Of a stretch of 64,000 bases of DNA, positions 55,937-64,000 are shown piece by piece (the stretch's first letter is position 1; every line of letters begins with the position of its first letter). A model generated the notes under the pieces. The model worked only from the letters and a program-made list of their open reading frames with translations. It made no database searches and was not told the origin of the DNA. The position numbers were made by a program, and so were the translations under genes. The stretch is taken from assembly GCF_900683735.1 (NCBI RefSeq), contig NZ_LR215979.1, forward strand, positions 496,001 to 560,000, written 5' to 3'. This DNA comes from Fusobacterium ulcerans ATCC 49185. GTDB lineage: Bacteria > Fusobacteriota > Fusobacteriia > Fusobacteriales > Fusobacteriaceae.

Positions 55937-58597
55937 TTACATAAAGTTTTTAAGGTTCTCAGTAAGTTTATCCATCTTATCTTGATGTTCTTTTTGAATT
56001 CTTCTTTCTCTCTCCAGAATATGGGCAGGAGCTTTAGAAGTAAATCTTTCATCAGAAAGTTTAGCATTAACTTTATCAAGATCTTTTTGTACTTTTTCTA
56101 TCTGTTCCTGAATTTTTTTGATTTCTACTTCAGCATTTAAAAGTCCAGTAAGTATCATATATACTTCAGAATTTCCAGCTACTCTGAATCCACTTTGGTC
56201 AGGTTTAGCCATATCTTTTCCATATTTAAGCTCTTCTATTTTAGCTAACTTAGTTATGAAGATATAGTTGTCTTCAAGAGTTTTTAGTTCCATTTCATCA
56301 GAAGTTTTGATAACAACTTTTACTTCTTTAGCTGGAGAGATTCCCATTTCAGCTTTAATATTTCTTAAAGAAGAAATAACATCTTTAATATATTCAAATG
56401 AATTTTCTATGTCTCTATTGATTAGTGATTCATCAGCTACAGGATATTCCTGTATCATAATAGAATCTCCTTCAACTTTAATTTTCTGCCAGATTTCTTC
56501 TGTTATAAATGGCATAAATGGGTGAAGCATTCTAAGTCCAGCTTCTAACACTGTCCAAAGTACATATTGTGCTGTTGTTTTAGATGCCTTTCCAGCTTCA
56601 TCATCATTGTATAGTCTTACTTTTGCAAGTTCAACATACCAGTCACAGAAGTCTCCTCTTAAGAATTCATAAACAGCTTTAGCAGCATCATCTAATTGGA
56701 ATTTATCAATATAGTCAGCCACTTCTTTAGAAGTTTCATTCATTCTAGAGAATATCCATTTATCAACCAATTCAAGTTTAAGTTCTTCTTTATTTACAGA
56801 TTTTACATCGAATCCTTCGAGATTCATGATAACAAATCTTGCAACGTTCCATATTTTGTTAGCAAAGTTTCTTCCCATTTCAAGAAGTTTTTCAGAGAAG
56901 TGTACATCTTGTCCTTGAGATGTATTATATATCATAGAGAATCTGATAGCATCTGCTCCGAATTCTTCTATTAAATTCAATGGATCAGGAGAATTTCCTA
57001 AAGATTTAGACATTTTTCTTCCAATTTCATCTCTTACAATTCCATGGAAAAATACATCTTTAAAAGGAATTTCTTTCATTTCATATAGTCCAAACATAAT
57101 CATTCTAGCTACCCAGAAGAAGATGATATCTGCTCCTGTTACAAGTGTAGATGTAGGATAGAAAGTTTCAAGTTCTTTAGTTTTTTCAGGCCATCCCATT
57201 GTAGAGAAAGGCCATAAAGCAGATGAGAACCAAGTATCAAGTACATCTTCTTCTTGAATTAATTCTACCTCTTTTCCATAATGTTTAGCAGCCATTTCTT
57301 TAGCTTCATTTTCATCTCTTGCTACAAAGATGTATTTATCAGGACCATACCAAGCTGGGATTCTATGTCCCCACCAAAGTTGTCTTGAGATACACCAATC
57401 TCTTATATTTTCAAGCCAGTTATAATAGATTTTCTCCATTCTCTTAGGCATAATTTTTATTTCACCATTTTTTACTACTTCTAAAGCTTTTTGAGCTAAA
57501 GTTTCAGTTTTTACAAACCATTGTTTAGAAACTCTTGGTTCAACCACAGTCTGACATCTATAACATTGACCTACATTGTGTTTTATATTTTCTACTTTAA
57601 TAAGTGCTCCAGTTTCTTTCAATTCTTCAACCATTACTTTTCTAGCTTCAAATCTGTCTAGTCCAGCATATTTAGGAAATTCGTCAGTAACTGTAGCTTC
57701 TTTTGTAAGCATGTTGATTATAGGAAGATCATGTTTTTTTCCTACATTGAAGTCATTAGGATCATGAGCAGGAGTTATTTTAAGAGCTCCAGTTCCAAAT
57801 TCTCTGTCTACATAATCATCAGCTATTACAGGGATTTCTCTTCCTACTAGTGGAAGGATAAGCTTTTTACCTATAAGGTGTTTGTATCTGTCATCTTCAG
57901 GATGTACAGCAACTGCTACGTCAGCCAACATTGTTTCAGGTCTTGAAGTAGCTATTATAATAAATTCATCAGAATCTTTTACTGGATATTTTACATGCCA
58001 TAAATGACCATCTTTTTCCACATGTTCAACTTCATCATCAGCAAGAGCAGTACCACATCTTGGGCACCAGTTTACCATGTATTCACCTTGGTAGATAAGA
58101 CCATCATTGTATAAATGGACAAATATTTCCCTTACAGCTTTTGAAAGTCCTTCATCCATTGTGAATCTTTCTCTGTCCCAGTCAAGAGAAGCACCAATTT
58201 TTCTTAATTGAGTAGTGATAATCCCACCATGCTTTTCTTTCCATTTCCAAGTTTCTTCAATAAACTTTTCTCTTCCTAAATCTTCTTTTTTTAGTCCCTC
58301 TTCAGCAAGTTTTCTTTCAACTTTATTTTGAGTGGCTATTCCAGCATGGTCGCATCCTGGAAGCCATAAAGTATTATATCCACACATTCTTTTATATCTT
58401 ACTAGAGTATCTTGGATAGAGTTATTAAGTATATGCCCCATATGAAGTATACCAGTGACGTTTGGAGGAGGGATGACTATTGAATAGCTTTCTTTTCCTT
58501 CTTCCATTTTTCCTGCAAAGTATTTAGAATCTTCCCAGATCTTATACCATTTTGACTCTATTTCCTTAGGGGAATAAGTCTTATTAAGTTCTTCCAT
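55937..58597 (-). CDS. valS: Valyl-tRNA synthetase
   Basis: An 886-residue class I synthetase that charges tRNA(Val). The HIGH motif is in PPPNVTGILHMGHILNNSIQ near residue 45, KMSKS in GRKMSKSLGNSPDP near 530; the editing domain lies between (ATSRPETMLADVAVAVHPED). A C-terminal coiled-coil arm (IQEQIEKVQKDLDKVNAKL) is typical of ValS. The ribosome site GGGAGG precedes the ATG. It is 34 bases after ysxC; no T-box leader is present in that short gap. Confidence 0.97.
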   Translation of the reverse strand: MEELNKTYSPKEIESKWYKIWEDSKYFAGKMEEGKESYSIVIPPPNVTGILHMGHILNNSIQDTLVRYKRMCGYNTLWLPGCDHAGIATQNKVERKLAEEGLKKEDLGREKFIEETWKWKEKHGGIITTQLRKIGASLDWDRERFTMDEGLSKAVREIFVHLYNDGLIYQGEYMVNWCPRCGTALADDEVEHVEKDGHLWHVKYPVKDSDEFIIIATSRPETMLADVAVAVHPEDDRYKHLIGKKLILPLVGREIPVIADDYVDREFGTGALKITPAHDPNDFNVGKKHDLPIINMLTKEATVTDEFPKYAGLDRFEARKVMVEELKETGALIKVENIKHNVGQCYRCQTVVEPRVSKQWFVKTETLAQKALEVVKNGEIKIMPKRMEKIYYNWLENIRDWCISRQLWWGHRIPAWYGPDKYIFVARDENEAKEMAAKHYGKEVELIQEEDVLDTWFSSALWPFSTMGWPEKTKELETFYPTSTLVTGADIIFFWVARMIMFGLYEMKEIPFKDVFFHGIVRDEIGRKMSKSLGNSPDPLNLIEEFGADAIRFSMIYNTSQGQDVHFSEKLLEMGRNFANKIWNVARFVIMNLEGFDVKSVNKEELKLELVDKWIFSRMNETSKEVADYIDKFQLDDAAKAVYEFLRGDFCDWYVELAKVRLYNDDEAGKASKTTAQYVLWTVLEAGLRMLHPFMPFITEEIWQKIKVEGDSIMIQEYPVADESLINRDIENSFEYIKDVISSLRNIKAEMGISPAKEVKVVIKTSDEMELKTLEDNYIFITKLAKIEELKYGKDMAKPDQSGFRVAGNSEVYMILTGLLNAEVEIKKIQEQIEKVQKDLDKVNAKLSDERFTSKAPAHILERERRIQKEHQDKMDKLTENLKNFM

Positions 58598-58631
58598 TTA
58601 AAATTCCTCCCAATAAACTTATATATAATAT

Positions 58632-59222
58632 TTAATCTTTCTTTTCCAACAGAGTTTCTATAAAATTAAGAATATCTTCTTTTCCATTATCTGAAAGTGA
58701 AGAATGAAAAAAAACATCTTCATTATGAAATTCTATCTTTTTCTTTATTTCTTTCATTATTTTAAATTTTTCATTATTTGAAACTTTATCCATCTTAGTA
58801 AAAATTATTTTAAAAGGGATATCATGGTGATCAAGATATATAAGCATCTCTATGTCTTCTTGACTAGGAATTCTTCTTATATCTAAAAGAACAAATACCA
58901 GTTTTTTTCTTGGACTGGCAATATATCTATCCATTGTTTTTCCCCATTCAGCTTTCATTTCTTTAGGTACTTTAGCAAATCCATATCCTGGAAGGTCAAC
59001 TATAAAGAATTCATTATTTATTTTGAAATAGTTTATAAGTTGAGTCCTTCCTGGAGTTTTACTTGTTTTTGCCAATTTCTTTCTACCAGTAATGCTGTTG
59101 ATTAAAGAGGATTTTCCTACATTAGATCTTCCTACAAAAGCAAATTCCATATTGTTTAATTGCTCTGGGTAATCTTTTTCATAAACTGCCGATTTAACAA
59201 AATCTGCCTGTTTTACATTCAT
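58632..59222 (-). CDS. ysxC: Ribosome biogenesis GTPase YsxC/EngB
   Basis: A 196-residue GTPase needed for 50S subunit assembly. G1 is in FVGRSNVGKSSLINSITG near residue 32, G2 TPGRTQLINYF, G3 VDLPGYGFAKV near 75, and G4 IFTKMDKVSN near 140. Its position after lon is conserved in many Firmicutes. The ribosome site GTGAGGAAG precedes its ATG. Confidence 0.95.
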   Translation of the reverse strand: MNVKQADFVKSAVYEKDYPEQLNNMEFAFVGRSNVGKSSLINSITGRKKLAKTSKTPGRTQLINYFKINNEFFIVDLPGYGFAKVPKEMKAEWGKTMDRYIASPRKKLVFVLLDIRRIPSQEDIEMLIYLDHHDIPFKIIFTKMDKVSNNEKFKIMKEIKKKIEFHNEDVFFHSSLSDNGKEDILNFIETLLEKKD

Positions 59223-59243
59223 AAATCTTCCTCACTTAAAAAA

Positions 59244-61553
59244 TTATTTGTCTGCAAAAACCAGTTTTTCTACATCATCATATGTTTTAGCAAAGTGGAT
59301 AGTCATAGTTTTTGCTACTTCCGAAGGAATATCACTTTCATCCATTCTGTTGTCATCAGGAAGAATAACTTCTCTGATACCAGCTCTGTGAGCTCCTATA
59401 ACTTTTTCTTTTACTCCACCTATTGCAAGGACATCTCCAGTAATAGTAACTTCACCAGTCATTGCTATATCTTGTCTTACCTGTCTTCCAGTAAGAACAG
59501 AAAGTATAGCTGTAACAATAGTTATACCAGCAGAAGGACCATCTTTAGGTGTTGCTCCTTCTGGGAAATGAAGATGTATATTCTTCTTTTCAAAGAATTC
59601 AGGGTTTTCTAATTTATATTTATCAAGGTTAGCTTTTACATAAGTAAATGCAACTTGAGCTGATTCTTTCATTACATTTCCTAATGTTCCTGTTAAAGAT
59701 ATATCTCCTTTACCAGGGATAGAAACGCCTTGTACTTCAAGGGTAACTCCCCCTACAGAAGTCCATGCTAATCCATTTACTACACCTTGTTTAGGTTGTT
59801 TTTCTTTAGCTTTTTCAGGTCTGAATTTAGGTTTTCCTAAAAGTTTTTCAAGACTTGAACTTTTTATTGTAAATTTCTTTTTCTTTTGTTCAACTACTTC
59901 TCTAGCTATTTTTCTGCATAGAGTTATAATTTCTCTTTTTAAATTTCTTACCCCAGCTTCTCTAGTATATTCATCAATAATTTTCATGATAACATTATCA
60001 GGAATATGAATATCATAATCTTTAAGACCGTTTTCTTCTTTAGCTTGTTTAATAAGGTAATTTTTAGCTATATGAAGTTTTTCAAATTCTGTATATGAAG
60101 AAATATTAATTATTTCCATTCTATCTCTTAAAGGAGGAGAAACAGTTCTAAGATCATTTGCTGTTGCTACAAAGAATACTTTTGAAAGGTCAAAAGGCAT
60201 ATCAATGTAATGATCTTCAAAATGGCTGTTTTGCTCAGGATCAAGAACTTCAAGCATAGCTGAAGCTGGATCTCCTTTGTAATCATTAGACATTTTATCT
60301 ATTTCATCAAGTAAGATAACAGGATTCTTAGTTCCAGCATCTTTCATAGCTTTAATAAGTTTTCCAGGCATAGAACCAATATATGTTCTTCTATGTCCTC
60401 TTATTTCAGCTTCATCTCTTACACCACCAAGAGAAACTCTTACAAATTTTCTTCCCATAGCATCAGCAATAGATTTAACAAGGGAAGTTTTTCCTATTCC
60501 AGGAGGTCCTGCAAGACAAAGAATTCCACCTTTCATATTAGGATTAAGTTTTTTTACAGAAAGATAGTCCAAAACCCTGTTTTTAGCATCTTTTAATCCA
60601 TAATGATCTCTTTCTAAAATTTCATTAGCTTTTTTTAAGTCAAGAATATCTTTAGTAGATTTTTCCCATGGAAGATCAAGTACAGTTTCAATATAGTTTC
60701 TTGATACTGTTGCTTCAGCAGAGAATGGTGGCATTTTAGAAAGTTTTTTCATTTCAACATCAAGTTTTTGTTTAACTTCTTTAGGAAGTTTAGCTTTCTT
60801 CAACTTTTCAACAAGATCAAGCATATCATCATCTTGTGAATAATCTCCTAATTCTTCTTTCATAGCAGATATTTTTTCTTTTATGTAGTAAGCTTTTTGA
60901 GCTTCATTCATTTTAGTTTTTACTTTATCATCTATTTTTTTCTCAAGAGAAGCTATTTCCATTTCATTAGTAAGAAGTTCTAATAGCTTATATCCTCTTT
61001 CTTTGATATCAAATATTTCTAAAAGTTCCTGTCTTATTTCACTTTTTACAGGAAGGTTAGATGAAATGATATCAAAAGCATTGTTGATATCTTTGATTCC
61101 TTTTAAATTAACTAAAAGTTCTGAAGATATCTTTCCAGTTAGTCCTACATATTTTTCAAAATAGCTTAAAACTTTTCTATATACTGCTTCAGTTTCTTTA
61201 GTTTTTCCATTAGTACATTTTAAGATTTTATATGTAGCTTTATACTCTGTCTCCCCAGCATCAATATCTTCTATGATTACTCTGTCTTCTGCTTCCACTA
61301 ACACTTTTATATTATTGTTAGGCATTTTGACTATTTGAAGTATATTTACTATTACTCCAACATTGTATATATCTTCAGGAAGATCAGGGTTTTCTTTAGA
61401 TGGATCCATCTGCATTCCCAGTACTAATTTACTTTTGCTGTTTACAGCTGATTCTAGTGTATTGATACTTTTTACTCTACCTACATATATAGGTGTTACT
61501 ATACCTGGGAAGATAACTAAGTCCCTAGTAGGTAAAAATAGTGTTTTACTCAT
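59244..61553 (-). CDS. lon: ATP-dependent protease Lon
   Basis: A 769-residue cytoplasmic AAA+ serine protease. The N-terminal substrate domain starts SKTLFLPTRDLVIFPGIVTP; Walker A is GPPGIGKTSLVKSIADAMG near residue 360; Walker B is PVILLDEIDKMSNDY; the proteolytic Ser is in EGATPKDGPSAGITIVTA near 670 with its Lys in GGVKEKVIGAHRAG. Start: ATG 61553 with AGGAGGGA before it; the frame to 61628 overlaps clpX. Located between clpX and ysxC. Confidence 0.97.
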   Translation of the reverse strand: MSKTLFLPTRDLVIFPGIVTPIYVGRVKSINTLESAVNSKSKLVLGMQMDPSKENPDLPEDIYNVGVIVNILQIVKMPNNNIKVLVEAEDRVIIEDIDAGETEYKATYKILKCTNGKTKETEAVYRKVLSYFEKYVGLTGKISSELLVNLKGIKDINNAFDIISSNLPVKSEIRQELLEIFDIKERGYKLLELLTNEMEIASLEKKIDDKVKTKMNEAQKAYYIKEKISAMKEELGDYSQDDDMLDLVEKLKKAKLPKEVKQKLDVEMKKLSKMPPFSAEATVSRNYIETVLDLPWEKSTKDILDLKKANEILERDHYGLKDAKNRVLDYLSVKKLNPNMKGGILCLAGPPGIGKTSLVKSIADAMGRKFVRVSLGGVRDEAEIRGHRRTYIGSMPGKLIKAMKDAGTKNPVILLDEIDKMSNDYKGDPASAMLEVLDPEQNSHFEDHYIDMPFDLSKVFFVATANDLRTVSPPLRDRMEIINISSYTEFEKLHIAKNYLIKQAKEENGLKDYDIHIPDNVIMKIIDEYTREAGVRNLKREIITLCRKIAREVVEQKKKKFTIKSSSLEKLLGKPKFRPEKAKEKQPKQGVVNGLAWTSVGGVTLEVQGVSIPGKGDISLTGTLGNVMKESAQVAFTYVKANLDKYKLENPEFFEKKNIHLHFPEGATPKDGPSAGITIVTAILSVLTGRQVRQDIAMTGEVTITGDVLAIGGVKEKVIGAHRAGIREVILPDDNRMDESDIPSEVAKTMTIHFAKTYDDVEKLVFADK

Positions 61554-61566
61554 AAAGTTATCCCTC

Positions 61567-62817
61567 CTAATTTTTTTGTTCTTTTTCAATAATAGCCTTT
61601 GTTGAATCAAGGACAGCTTCTTCTCCAATTATAACTTTAGATATAGAATCATCAGAAGGAACTTCGTACATTAATTCAAGCATAGTTTGTTCTATTATTG
61701 CTCTAAGACCTCTTGCTCCTATTTTTCTTTCAAGAGCAAGAACGGCGATTTTTTTTAGTGCTTCTGGAGTAAATTCCAAATCTACCCCTTCTAAATCAAA
61801 CAATTTTTTATATTGTTTGACAATTGCGTTTTTAGGCTCTGTAAGTATTCTGATAAGAGCTTTTTCATCAAGATCTTTTAAAGTAGTTATAACAGGGAGT
61901 CTTCCTACTAATTCAGGAATTATACCTTGTCTTACCAAATCTTCAGGTAAAACTTTTATAAATACTTCTCCAACCTTTTCTTCAGTTTCACTTTTAACAT
62001 CAGCACCAAAACCTATAACTTTTTTATTAGTTCTTGATTTTATAATTTTTTCAAGTCCTTCAAAAGCTCCTCCTACTATGAAAAGGATATTTGCTGTATC
62101 TATTTCAATAAGTTCCTGATTAGGATGTTTTCTTCCACCTTGAGGAGGAACTTGTGATTTAGTACCTTCTATTATTTTTAGAAGAGACTGCTGTACACCT
62201 TCACCAGAAACATCTCTTGTAATAGACACATTTTCTGATTTTCTTGCTATTTTATCTATTTCATCTATATAAATAATACCTCTTTCAGCAGCATCTACAT
62301 CATAATCAGCTGCCTGCAGAAGTCTTACTAATACATTCTCAACATCATCTCCTACATATCCTGCTTCAGTAAGAGTGGTAGCATCAGCTATTGCAAAAGG
62401 CACACTTAAGCATCTTGCAAGTGTTTGAGCCAGAAGAGTTTTACCAGAACCAGTTGGTCCAATTAAAAGGACATTAGACTTTTGTAACTCTACATTATTA
62501 TCCTCTTCACCATAATTATTTTTATCTAATATTCTTTTATAATGATTATATACAGCAACTGAAAGGATTTTCTTTGTTTCATCCTGTCCAATTACATATT
62601 CATCGAGTTTTTCTTTTATCTCCTTTGGTGTCAAAAGAGAATCTGTTGATATATCTTCTGGAAGTTTTTCTCCCATTTTTTCGTTAGAAAGTTCAAGGAT
62701 ATCAAAACAGCTTTCTATACATCTGTCACAGATAAGAGCTCCATCTATTCCACTGAATAATTTAGAAACTTCATTTTCAGTACTTCCACAGAAGGAACAT
62801 CTAGCTTTTTTACTCAT
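61567..62817 (-). CDS. clpX: ATP-dependent Clp protease ATP-binding subunit ClpX
   Basis: A 416-residue AAA+ unfoldase that feeds proteins to ClpP. The N-terminal zinc finger is [17 protein letters not shown] with [10 protein letters not shown]; Walker A is [18 protein letters not shown] near residue 120; sensor/pore regions include [16 protein letters not shown] and [13 protein letters not shown]. It lies between clpP (11 bases) and lon, an order typical of bacteria. Confidence 0.97.
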   Translation of the reverse strand: MSKKARCSFCGSTENEVSKLFSGIDGALICDRCIESCFDILELSNEKMGEKLPEDISTDSLLTPKEIKEKLDEYVIGQDETKKILSVAVYNHYKRILDKNNYGEEDNNVELQKSNVLLIGPTGSGKTLLAQTLARCLSVPFAIADATTLTEAGYVGDDVENVLVRLLQAADYDVDAAERGIIYIDEIDKIARKSENVSITRDVSGEGVQQSLLKIIEGTKSQVPPQGGRKHPNQELIEIDTANILFIVGGAFEGLEKIIKSRTNKKVIGFGADVKSETEEKVGEVFIKVLPEDLVRQGIIPELVGRLPVITTLKDLDEKALIRILTEPKNAIVKQYKKLFDLEGVDLEFTPEALKKIAVLALERKIGARGLRAIIEQTMLELMYEVPSDDSISKVIIGEEAVLDSTKAIIEKEQKN

Positions 62818-62828
62818 ATCATTCTCCT

Positions 62829-63404
62829 TTATTTTTTAAAGACTTGATCAATAAGACCATAATTTTTTGCTTCTTCAGCTGACATATAATTATCTCTTTC
62901 TGTATCAGTTATGATTTCTGAAAGCGACTTTCCTGTGCAGTCAGCCAATATTTGAGACAGCATTTCTTTCATTCTTAAAATTTCTTTTGCCTGTATTTCT
63001 ATATCTGTAGCCTGACCTCTTGCTCCGCCTAAAGGCTGATGAATCATTATTCTAGAGTGTTCTAAAGCATATCTTTTTCCTTTTGCTCCAGCACCTAAAA
63101 GAAGAGCACCCATACTTGCTGCCTGACCAATACAGACAGTTTGTACATCAGGTTTAATATAGTTCATGGTATCATATATAGCCATTCCTGCTGTTACCAC
63201 TCCACCAGGACTATTTATATACATAATGATATCTTTGTCAGGATCTTCAGCTTCAAGAAAAAGAAGTTGAGCTACAATTGCATTTGCCACGTTATCATCT
63301 ATTTCTGTTCCTAAAAATATTATTCTATCTTTTAAAAGTCTTGAATATATATCATAGGCCCTTTCTGATCTACCTGTACTCTCTACTACTGTTGGACTAT
63401 ACAT
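62829..63404 (-). CDS. clpP: ATP-dependent Clp protease proteolytic subunit
   Basis: A 191-residue serine protease subunit that forms the ClpP barrel. Catalytic Ser is in [20 protein letters not shown] near residue 95, His in [10 protein letters not shown] near 120 and Asp in [14 protein letters not shown] start at the ATG 63404 ([18 protein letters not shown]) with TAAGGAGGT nine bases upstream; the open frame extends to 63449 without a ribosome site. It follows tig. Confidence 0.97.
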   Translation of the reverse strand: MYSPTVVESTGRSERAYDIYSRLLKDRIIFLGTEIDDNVANAIVAQLLFLEAEDPDKDIIMYINSPGGVVTAGMAIYDTMNYIKPDVQTVCIGQAASMGALLLGAGAKGKRYALEHSRIMIHQPLGGARGQATDIEIQAKEILRMKEMLSQILADCTGKSLSEIITDTERDNYMSAEEAKNYGLIDQVFKK

Positions 63405-63471
63405 AAATATTACCTCCTTAAATAAATAACAAAATGATAGATTTCTCAATTATTCAGTTATTTATTTAAGC

Positions 63472-63501
63472 TATAGGAAGCAGCTAGCTGCTTCCTATAG
63501 T
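63472..63501. terminator. Perfect 30-bp palindrome between tig and clpP
   Basis: The 15-base arm CTATAGGAAGCAGCT is followed directly by its exact complement. As RNA it folds into a long hairpin, but no T-run follows on the minus strand, so it may be a weak terminator or a processing site that sets tig and clpP levels. Confidence 0.5.
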
Positions 63502-63511
63502 ATTATAATTA

Positions 63512-64000
63512 TTATTTTGCAGTTTCAACTAAAAGATCAATAGCTTTTTGCATCATACATTCACCTTTTAATGTATATTTAAAGTTATCATAGTTATTAT
63601 GAGTTTTTAATTCTTCTTCTAATTTAGCTAAATCCATTCCATAGTATTTAGCAACTTCTGTCATTTTAGCAGTAATTTCTTCTTCAGAAACTTCTAAATT
63701 TTCAGCTTTAGCTATAGCTTCAAGTATAAGATCTACTTTTACTTTTCCTGCAGCCATAGGAGCGATTTGATTTTCTAATTTAGCTCTGTCCATTCCAGTC
63801 ATTTGTAAGTACATATCCATTCCTATACCTTGAGCTGAAAGTTGGTTTTCCATTTCAGAAATTCTGTTTTTAACTTCAGTAGCTACCATTGAAAAAGGAA
63901 CTTCTACTTTTGAATTAGCAGCAACTTTATCTAGTAATTTACCAATGTACCCATTTTTAATTCTAGCTTCTTCTCTAGCTTTAATTTCTTCAGTTTTTTT
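63512..64000 (-). CDS. tig: Trigger factor, C-terminal part (5' end outside window)
   Basis: The frame runs from the window edge to a stop at 63512 (162 residues); an internal Met at 63889 is not the true start because the frame continues upstream with KEEIKAREEARIKNGYIG-like sequence. The segment KVEVPFSMVATEVKNRISEM is the usual C-terminal chaperone-domain start of trigger factor, and the order tig-clpP-clpX-lon supports it. Trigger factor binds the ribosome and shields nascent chains. The N-terminal and PPIase domains are outside the window. Confidence 0.88.
   Translation of the reverse strand, partial: KKTEEIKAREEARIKNGYIGKLLDKVAANSKVEVPFSMVATEVKNRISEMENQLSAQGIGMDMYLQMTGMDRAKLENQIAPMAAGKVKVDLILEAIAKAENLEVSEEEITAKMTEVAKYYGMDLAKLEEELKTHNNYDNFKYTLKGECMMQKAIDLLVETAK

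Noticed and set aside
58598-58631. T-box leader before valS
   Set aside because: Only 34 bases separate ysxC and valS, far too short for a T-box.

Overview
The window looks like chromosomal DNA of a Fusobacterium, perhaps the varium/ulcerans group. The base composition is very AT-rich, there is a complete selenocysteine system including tRNA-Sec, and the housekeeping gene orders (gatCAB-rluB-scpB-mreB-maf; tig-clpP-clpX-lon-ysxC-valS) together with a lipopolysaccharide-type sugar cluster fit a Gram-negative anaerobe. The species guess is inference; no database search was possible.

Layout. 1-4.7 kb: a cut-off secreted protein and its MarR-type regulator, both carrying the same palindromic operator; a DUF4438-like gene divergent from a CGGC-domain gene; an ACT/UPF0210 pair. 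4.7-7 kb: a candidate structured RNA, a MATE transporter and a rubrerythrin, the last two separated by a bidirectional terminator. 7.1-16 kb: a long minus-strand run (membrane coiled-coil protein, maf, mreB, a secreted protein, scpB, rluB, gatC, gatA, gatB) ending in a strong terminator. 16.1-19.3 kb: an RseC-like protein convergent with yihY, a small exported protein and htpX. 19.5-26.1 kb: the selenium operon (ppx-like, selD with an in-frame Sec UGA, selA, selB, yedF, DUF3343, tRNA-Sec, terminator). 26.2-30.4 kb: uvrA, ruvA and a thioredoxin-like gene.

30.4-52.9 kb is an accessory surface-polysaccharide locus. It opens with about 1 kb of non-coding leader containing two related hairpins, the second a strong intrinsic terminator. 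Then come an initiating sugar transferase, glycosyltransferases, a GDP-D-glycero-D-manno-heptose cassette (hddA, gmhA, hddC), an EpsG-like polymerase, a WbsX-like protein, rmlA and a fused rmlC-rmlD, a CDP-3,6-dideoxyhexose cassette (rfbH, rfbF, rfbG, an RmlC-like epimerase, two SDR enzymes) and an FAD enzyme. Signs of mosaic decay are frequent: a glycosyltransferase stub, an rmlB start fused to another glycosyltransferase stub, a dead IS240-like transposase and a multiply frameshifted Wzx flippase. One SDR gene carries 21 copies of a 5-bp repeat near its 3' end, a likely phase-variation site. The locus ends with two HU-like proteins and a small XRE-type repressor-like protein.

52.9-64 kb returns to the core genome: a second gmhA with a LysR regulator, a Cof-type phosphatase, a small unknown gene, then valS, ysxC, lon, clpX, clpP and the 3' end of tig, all on the minus strand.
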